The notes beneath the pieces are model-generated. The model saw only the letters and a program-made list of their open reading frames with translations. It had not been told where the DNA came from and searched no databases. The position numbers and the translations under genes were made by a program. DNA of 35,031 bases from Corynebacterium urealyticum (GTDB lineage Bacteria; Actinomycetota; Actinomycetes; Mycobacteriales; Mycobacteriaceae). Location: positions 1-35,031 of the forward strand of contig DYZK01000076.1 of assembly GCA_020741275.1 (NCBI GenBank), given 5' to 3'. Each line of letters starts with the position of its first letter. Positions within the stretch are counted from its first letter, which is position 1. Shown piece by piece: positions 30,450 through 35,031 of the stretch.

Positions 30450-31313
30450 TTAACGCAGCAGCTCGGGGATTTGCGACACACTCGTGATTTTCGGCCCCAG
30501 GAAACGCTGCGCGAGCTGAGCGAAGCGGTGCGGATCCCCGGTGGATTCGAAGGACAAGGTGGCCTGGCGCTCCGGGTCGTTATCCGCCAACTGCCCGCTT
30601 TCTGCCAGCGTGCGGTAGACCATCTTCGCGGTCTCCTCCGCGGAGTTCACCAAGGTGACGTCCTCCCCCATGACGAACTGCACCACCCCGGTGAGCAGCG
30701 GATAGTGCGTGCACCCCAGAACCACGGTGTCCACCCCGGCCTCCTTCAGCGGCTCGAGGTACCCCTCCGCCAACGCGTGGATCTGGCGACCCGAGGTGAT
30801 CCCCCGCTCTACGAAGGGGACGAACTGCGGGCAAGCCTGGGCAACGGCGGTGACGTCCGGACTAGCAGCGAAGAGATCTTGGTACGCCCCGGAGGTCACC
30901 GTCGCCTGCGTCCCGATCAGGCCGATGCGGTTGTTTCGGGTCGCGGATACGGCGCGGCGGACCGCGGGGAGGATGACCTCGACGACCGGGATCGGGTAGC
31001 GTTCGCGGGCATCGCGCATGAAGGCCGCGGAGGCGGTGTTGCAGGCGATGACGATCATCTTCACCCCGCGGGCAACCAGATCATCGGCGACCATGCGGGC
31101 GTACTCGCGGACCTGCGCGATCGTCTTATCCCCATAAGGCGAGTTCGCGGTGTCCCCGATGTAGATGATGGATTCGTGCGGCAGCAGATCCACGATCGTG
31201 CGCGCCACGGTGAGACCGCCGACCCCGGAGTCGAAGATCCCGATGGGCGCATTGTTGTGGGATTCCTGCTCCAGGGGGCTGCCCGTCACGCCGCTGTCCG
31301 CCTTCTCCGCCAT
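30450..31313 (-). CDS. murI: Glutamate racemase MurI
   Basis: A 287-residue racemase supplying D-glutamate for peptidoglycan. The two catalytic cysteines are Cys91 in 'IACNTAS' and Cys201 in 'LGCTHYP'. '[13 protein letters not shown]' with Asp28 and Ser29 and 'GDTANSPYG' are further hallmarks. The first 21 residues are a polar extension beyond the usual start near '[11 protein letters not shown]'. A GGAAGGA lies about 13 nt before the ATG at 31313, rather far. It is followed by the MBL gene after 132 nt; there is no terminator between them that I can see. Confidence 0.96.
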   Translation of the reverse strand: MAEKADSGVTGSPLEQESHNNAPIGIFDSGVGGLTVARTIVDLLPHESIIYIGDTANSPYGDKTIAQVREYARMVADDLVARGVKMIVIACNTASAAFMRDARERYPIPVVEVILPAVRRAVSATRNNRIGLIGTQATVTSGAYQDLFAASPDVTAVAQACPQFVPFVERGITSGRQIHALAEGYLEPLKEAGVDTVVLGCTHYPLLTGVVQFVMGEDVTLVNSAEETAKMVYRTLAESGQLADNDPERQATLSFESTGDPHRFAQLAQRFLGPKITSVSQIPELLR

Positions 31314-31482
31314 CTGCCTGCTCGGTCCTTCCTTCTTTGTTCTCGCCGTTTTAGTTTAACGACGTCGCTCACGGCCTCGAACATCCGCGCGCCGGCCGCG
31401 TCCTGGCGTGGTTGGCCCGGGTGATTTCTGGGGTGCCGAGGGAACAACGGGTAACCGGACGGGCCGGTGCGCGCGAGTGTGG

Positions 31483-32067
31483 CTACATGCCCAAGGAGGC
31501 GCGGCTCGCGGTACGCACGGCCCGGGTGGCGGTTGGCATCTTCGGCATCAGCCAGGCGGCGAGAATGCCGGCCAACGCCCCGCAGAGGTGCCCCTGCCAG
31601 CTAATAGCCTGGTCGGTGGGCAGAATCCCGGTCCACAGGGAGCCGTAGAGCAACAGCACCACGACCCCGCCGGCCAGCTGGCTGAGCTTTTTGGTGAATA
31701 GTCCGCGGGTGATGAGGAATGCGACCCAGCCGTAGATCATGCCCGAGGCGCCCACGTGAACGGTGCCCGCGCCACCGATCAGCCAGGTTCCCGCCCCGCT
31801 GGCGAGCAGGATGATCAGGGAACTGCGCCAGAACACGCGCCTGCCCGACCAGCAGATCATCGTGATGAGCACGAGCGCGGTCATGGAGTTGGCGATGAGG
31901 TGGTCCCATCCCCCGTGCAGGAAGGGCGCAGTGAACACTCCCACGAGGCCATAGGGATCGCCGGGCCGGATGCCGAAGAAATTGAGTCCGTACCCCAGCA
32001 TCATGTTGATGACCTGGATAATCCAGGCCATCGCCACGAGGCGCAGGGCGAAGGCGAGGTTCGGCAT
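31483..32067 (-). CDS. Rhomboid-family intramembrane serine protease
   Basis: A 194-residue protein with six hydrophobic segments. The rhomboid core is intact: 'FLHGGWDHLIANSM' (His56 and Asn60 of the HxxxN motif), 'HVGASGMIYG' with nucleophile Ser108 in GxSG, and catalytic His160 in 'SWQGHLCGALAG'. It cleaves membrane proteins within the bilayer; the substrate is unknown. A 25-residue tail beyond the last helix is basic and A/T/R-rich. The ATG at 32067 follows AGGAG. It lies where Rv1337 lies in M. tuberculosis, beside murI. Confidence 0.93.
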   Translation of the reverse strand: MPNLAFALRLVAMAWIIQVINMMLGYGLNFFGIRPGDPYGLVGVFTAPFLHGGWDHLIANSMTALVLITMICWSGRRVFWRSSLIILLASGAGTWLIGGAGTVHVGASGMIYGWVAFLITRGLFTKKLSQLAGGVVVLLLYGSLWTGILPTDQAISWQGHLCGALAGILAAWLMPKMPTATRAVRTASRASLGM

Positions 32068-32118
32068 GCTCAGGCTCCTGAACTCTAGGGGTTGGCGTGG
32101 CCCCAGCGCGGTGGCGGG

Positions 32119-32142
32119 GTTAAAGCCGTGGGGCTCTTTAAC
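32119..32142 (-). terminator. Hairpin overlapping the P1 peptidase stop codon
   Basis: On the minus strand GTTAAAGAGCC (32132-32142) pairs with GGCTTTAAC (32119-32127), with two unpaired bases on one side and a 4-nt loop. It is followed by CCCGCC rather than a T run, so terminator strength is doubtful. Confidence 0.35.
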
Positions 32143-33307
32143 AGCCCACGATACTGCGCCAGGAGGGGTGCTCGTAGGCAGGCTCTGCCGCCAGCACGGC
32201 ATGCACGATGGCCCGTTCCACGCAGTTGGCGGCCGTGGCAGCGAGCACGGACATGCCCACGGCGTCGACGCTGCCGCCGCGGCTGCCGGTGGCCAGCCCG
32301 AAGAGGGTATCCCCGTCCATGGGCATGTGGGCCGGGCGAATCGCGCGTGCCAGGCCGTCATGCGCGGAGAGCGCCAGGCGCTTGGCCTGCGCCTTGGTGA
32401 GTGGAGCGTCCGTAGCGACCACGCCGATGGTGGTGTTCAACTGCGGGCTGTCGCTACCGGGCTGCCCATCGTTGGGTGCGGGGAACTTGGTGCCCGCGAG
32501 GTTCATTCCACGTAAGTGCGCCGCGGCCTCCTCGGCAACTGGCGTGGTCGAGGCCGCACCGAACTCCCCGGCCAGCTCTGCGTCGAAGCCCCACAGCCGC
32601 CCGGTGGCCGGGTTGAAGACCGCGCCCTGTGGGTTGACGACGATGCCCGCGGCCACCGTCGCCCCGCTGAGTGCCGCGAGCGGGCCCGGAAGTTCTGGGA
32701 GCACCGCACTGGCCTGCCCGAACCCGCCTTTGAGGGCACCAGCGGAGGCGCCCAGCCCCGCGCCGATATTCCCCGATGCAGTAGCGGCGGAGAGAGCTGA
32801 ATCCGCATCGCCCTGCCCGCGGGGTGATGCCCCATCGCGGGAGTTTATTTCACTGCGCAGCGCCGCCTCAGTGGCCGCCACGCCGGTCTCCGCAGTGGGG
32901 CGGGAGTCCCAGCGGCCCAGCAGCAGGTCGAAGATCACAGCGCCTGGCACGATCGGCACGATCTTCTCTGGTGACTCCTCCCCCAGCACGGGGAAGCCAA
33001 TGCCTGCGGCCTCCAGGACAGCCATCGCACCGTCGGCGGCGGCGAGGCCGTAGGCGGAGCCGCCGCACAGTGCGATGGCGTGGATCCGCTCGACCGTATT
33101 GTGTGGCTCCAGCAGGTCCGTCTCGCGGGTTCCTGGCCCGCCGCCTCGCACGTCGACTGAGGCGACTGCCCCGGCGGGTGCGGCGATAATCGTCGCCCCG
33201 GAGTCCCCCTCCCCGCCCTCGCTGATCGCATGCCCCACGCCGAGGCCACGGACGTCCATAAGCGAGTTGCTGGGCCCCGGCTGGGTGCCGAACAATTCGG
33301 CAGACAT
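32138..33307 (-). CDS. P1-family N-terminal nucleophile aminopeptidase (DmpA-like)
   Basis: A 389-residue member of the P1/DmpA family, which cleaves itself to expose a catalytic Ser or Thr. 'GVGHAIS', 'GGPGTRETDLL', 'ALCGGSAYGLAAADG', 'GAVIFDLLLGR' and 'LNTTIGVVATDA' are conserved; self-cleavage is expected between Asn291 and Thr292. It resembles Rv1333 in sequence and position. The 'ATASGNIGAGLGASAGALKGGFGQAS' region is also typical. Substrate unknown. The ATG at 33307 begins one base after the DUF2017 stop, so translation is probably coupled. The stop falls within a hairpin. Confidence 0.9.
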   Translation of the reverse strand: MSAELFGTQPGPSNSLMDVRGLGVGHAISEGGEGDSGATIIAAPAGAVASVDVRGGGPGTRETDLLEPHNTVERIHAIALCGGSAYGLAAADGAMAVLEAAGIGFPVLGEESPEKIVPIVPGAVIFDLLLGRWDSRPTAETGVAATEAALRSEINSRDGASPRGQGDADSALSAATASGNIGAGLGASAGALKGGFGQASAVLPELPGPLAALSGATVAAGIVVNPQGAVFNPATGRLWGFDAELAGEFGAASTTPVAEEAAAHLRGMNLAGTKFPAPNDGQPGSDSPQLNTTIGVVATDAPLTKAQAKRLALSAHDGLARAIRPAHMPMDGDTLFGLATGSRGGSVDAVGMSVLAATAANCVERAIVHAVLAAEPAYEHPSWRSIVGC

Positions 33308-33308
33308 C

Positions 33309-33983
33309 CTAGAACTCGCCCGTCGAACGGTGATCCGGGTCCTGTGGATCCTCTGGCCCCTCGTCGGTGGCCTCGCCCCGGCTCTGCGACGAGCTGTCCC
33401 CTGGGTTATCCATCAGCTCTGTCGGCAGCTCCCCCATCATCGCTTGCAGCAGGCTGTCCTGGTGGAAAGCCAGCCAAGCGATCAGCTCCTTGGCTGCCTC
33501 AACACGGTCCGGCCCCTCCGCGCCGTGCAGCGCGGGCTGGCAGAGCTCGTGATAGTAATTCCGCACGTCGTTGATAGCCGAGAGCCAGGGCTGGACTTCC
33601 TCCTGGCTCAAGGTGATATTCACCGAACCGTCCGGACCGATGTGCTCTGCAATAAGCGCGAGGTTCATCAGCTTGCTTTTGATGATCTCGGTCTCGTTGA
33701 GCTGCCGGGTCAGCGCGGCGTCGCCCTCGACCTTCTCAGCTCCTTCCGCAAAGAAGTTCGGCAGGATTCGGGCCAGTGCTGGGCTGCTTGGCGGCTCCGA
33801 GTGGCCGCTGGCCATGCCGGTCAGCTCCGCCAGTTCATCCTTCGGGGCGGTGCGCACCCGCTCCATGAGGGCGTCGGCGACGGTGGCGGCGCAGTTACCC
33901 AGGGTCTCCCGCTCCAGGGGGTTGAGCTGGGTGACAAAGCGCGTGCCACGCAGCATGCCGGTCTTCTTCTTCCACGGTTCCAT
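33309..33983 (-). CDS. DUF2017 family protein
   Basis: A 224-residue cytoplasmic protein. 'RFVTQLNPLERETLGNCAATVADALMERV' and 'WLSAINDVRNYYHEL' are the recognisable DUF2017 blocks, followed by a helical segment 'ELIAWLAFHQDSLLQAMM' and an acidic, disordered tail of about 30 residues rich in D, E, S and P. Function unknown; the family regularly follows clpS in actinobacteria (Rv1332 after Rv1331). The ATG at 33983 gives 'EPWKKKTGMLRGTRF', matching the usual start; GAGGAGG lies about 13 nt upstream. It overlaps no neighbour and leads directly into the P1 gene. Confidence 0.88.
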   Translation of the reverse strand: MEPWKKKTGMLRGTRFVTQLNPLERETLGNCAATVADALMERVRTAPKDELAELTGMASGHSEPPSSPALARILPNFFAEGAEKVEGDAALTRQLNETEIIKSKLMNLALIAEHIGPDGSVNITLSQEEVQPWLSAINDVRNYYHELCQPALHGAEGPDRVEAAKELIAWLAFHQDSLLQAMMGELPTELMDNPGDSSSQSRGEATDEGPEDPQDPDHRSTGEF

Positions 33984-34021
33984 CTGTGGGGAGTCCTCCT
34001 CGCCTCGCGGGTGTTGTTGTA

Positions 34022-34327
34022 CTAGCCCGCCGCCTGCTCCATCGTGGCCCACAGGCCCGCTGTATGGAGCTTCTTTACATCTCCCTCGACCTTATCGCGC
34101 TCGCCGGACGAGACAACGGCCTTGCCCTCGGTGTGAACCCGCATCATCAGCTCGGTGGCTTTCTTGCGGGAGTAACCGAGCACGGTTTCGAAGACGTAGG
34201 TCACGTAGCTCATGAGGTTGACGGGATCGTCCCAGCAGATGCACTGCCACGGCAGATCGGCATCCGTCAGGGTCTCGGGTCGTTTCTCCGCAACTGGGGT
34301 TGCGCTTGGTGCAGCCGGGGAAGTCAT
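34022..34327 (-). CDS. clpS: ATP-dependent Clp protease adaptor ClpS
   Basis: A 101-residue adaptor that delivers N-end-rule substrates to ClpA- or ClpC-type unfoldases. After a disordered N-terminus (1-25) comes the ClpS core: 'WQCICWDDPVNLMSYVTYVFETVLGYS', 'KATELMMRVHTEGKAVV', 'DKVEGDVKKLHTAGLWATME'. The 'DDPVNLMSYV' and 'MMRVHTEG' segments form the N-degron pocket. The ATG at 34327 has no ribosome-binding site but a TATCCT -10 ends 7 nt upstream. It is the first gene of the clpS-DUF2017-P1 unit and is divergent from pncB. Confidence 0.95.
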   Translation of the reverse strand: MTSPAAPSATPVAEKRPETLTDADLPWQCICWDDPVNLMSYVTYVFETVLGYSRKKATELMMRVHTEGKAVVSSGERDKVEGDVKKLHTAGLWATMEQAAG

Positions 34328-34334
34328 GTCACCA

Positions 34335-34340
34335 AGGATA
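34335..34340 (-). promoter_or_regulatory. -10 element of a leaderless promoter (clpS)
   Basis: TATCCT on the minus strand ends 7 nt before the clpS ATG at 34327. Confidence 0.5.
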
Positions 34341-34385
34341 CCGTCGCCACGCCGGGGCGGCGAAGGCATCGTGGCGGAATTTTTC

Positions 34386-34413
34386 TTTGCCTGTCCGCAC
34401 CGGTCGCTAGAGT
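34386..34413 (+). promoter_or_regulatory. Candidate pncB promoter
   Basis: TTTGCC (34386-34391) and TAGAGT (34408-34413) are spaced by 16 nt and lie about 70 nt before the pncB start. The clpS promoter fires in the opposite direction from the same 154-bp gap. Confidence 0.45.
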
Positions 34414-34481
34414 GTGAGTATTCGCCGGGGCCACTCATCGGCCACGGCACCACTTGAAGAAGAAAACGCGTAGGGATCCAC

Positions 34482-35031
34482 TTGTCTTCCACAGCCCAGA
34501 ACCCACAACAGGACGTCGCCTACGGCTCGATCGGCCACCTCGACCCTTACCTCTCCGCGCCGCGCTCCTCCGCGCTGCTCACCGACAAGTACGAGCTGAC
34601 CATGCTGGAAGCCGCGCTGCAGGATGGCACAGCAGAAAAGCAGTGCGCCTTCGAGGTCTTCACCCGCCGCCTTCCCAACGAGCGCCGCTACGGGGTCGTC
34701 GCCGGCACCGAGCGCGTCCTCCGCGCGATCCGGGACTTCGTCTTCACCGAAGCCCAGCTGGAAAACCTGGATTTCCTGCAGCCTGAGACTCTGGAGTACC
34801 TGCGCAACTACCGCTTCCGCGGGCAGGTGGACGGCTACCTGGAGGGCGAGGTCTACTTCCCACACTCCCCAATCCTCACGGTGCGCGGCACCTTCGCCGA
34901 ATGCGTCATCCTGGAAACGGTGATCCTCTCCATCCTCAACGCGGACTCCGCCGTGGCCTCGGCGGCCGCCCGCATGGTCACCGCCGCCAACGGTCGCCCT
35001 CTCATCGAAATGGGCAGCCGCCGCACCCACG
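34482..35031 (+). CDS. pncB: Nicotinate phosphoribosyltransferase, N-terminal part (3' truncated by window edge)
   Basis: About 183 residues of a nicotinate phosphoribosyltransferase, which makes nicotinate mononucleotide in NAD salvage. 'LLTDKYELTMLEAALQDG' and 'CAFEVFTRRLPNERRYGVVAGTERVLRAI' are the N-terminal signatures; 'GYLEGEVYFPHSPILTVRG' and 'ILETVILSILN' follow. The window stops within 'EMGSRRTH', the motif that carries the conserved histidine region, so the catalytic barrel is mostly missing. The start is TTG at 34482 behind AGGGATCC. It is divergent from clpS as Rv1330c is from Rv1331. Confidence 0.93.
   Translation, partial: MSSTAQNPQQDVAYGSIGHLDPYLSAPRSSALLTDKYELTMLEAALQDGTAEKQCAFEVFTRRLPNERRYGVVAGTERVLRAIRDFVFTEAQLENLDFLQPETLEYLRNYRFRGQVDGYLEGEVYFPHSPILTVRGTFAECVILETVILSILNADSAVASAAARMVTAANGRPLIEMGSRRTH

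Overview
The window is about 35 kb of high-GC actinobacterial chromosome, most likely Corynebacterium; the species cannot be fixed from sequence alone. The grounds are: a mycolate-type reductase (cmrA) beside orn, a SenX3-RegX3/PhoU/Pst phosphate block, actinobacterial-only families (DUF3618, DUF3817, DUF2017, an LprD-like protein), frequent GTG and TTG starts, TANNNT -10 elements with poor -35 boxes, and many apparently leaderless genes. From memory, the gene order matches three blocks of the Mycobacterium tuberculosis chromosome: pepN-glbO and ettA-ssbB; cmrA-orn-L,D-transpeptidase-DUF3618-bcp; and pncB-clpS-DUF2017-P1 peptidase-rhomboid-murI-Rv1339-rph-rdgB-DUF3817-LprD. I see no mobile element, phage gene or CRISPR array; this is core chromosome.

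Layout. 1-7 kb: 3' end of pepN, truncated hemoglobin glbO, a convergent unknown gene, an RtcB RNA ligase behind a luciferase-like flavin oxidoreductase, the ribosome-associated ATPase EttA and a second-type SSB. 7-9.4 kb: a CopD-CtaG fusion for copper handling and cytochrome oxidase assembly. 9.4-14.8 kb: tRNA-Arg(TCT), cmrA with an elaborate leader, orn, tRNA-His, a small membrane protein, copZ, a phytoene/squalene synthase-like gene, an L,D-transpeptidase lipoprotein and tRNA-Lys. 14.8-22.3 kb: regX3 and senX3 on the minus strand, phoU divergent from senX3, then pstSCAB behind a two-repeat PHO-box-like element. 22.4-25.6 kb: a second flavin oxidoreductase, an AbrB-family membrane protein, DUF3618, bcp and tRNA-Leu. 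25.7-35 kb: the LprD-like gene and DUF3817, an M20D amidohydrolase, then a minus-strand run rdgB, rph, a metallo-beta-lactamase phosphodiesterase, murI, rhomboid, P1 peptidase, DUF2017 and clpS, ending with the 5' part of divergent pncB.

Working together: SenX3-RegX3 senses phosphate limitation and probably drives pstSCAB, with PhoU as signalling brake. CmrA (mycolate maturation), the L,D-transpeptidase (3-3 crosslinks) and MurI (D-glutamate) serve the cell envelope. Orn, Rph, RdgB and RtcB serve RNA and nucleotide turnover. CopZ and CopD-CtaG handle copper.

The least expected structure is the roughly 115-nt region before cmrA. It can form a long two-part stem, two overlapping and mutually exclusive hairpins, and a 7-nt segment complementary to the ribosome-binding site. 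This reads like an undescribed cis-regulatory RNA, but it rests on base-pairing by eye only.
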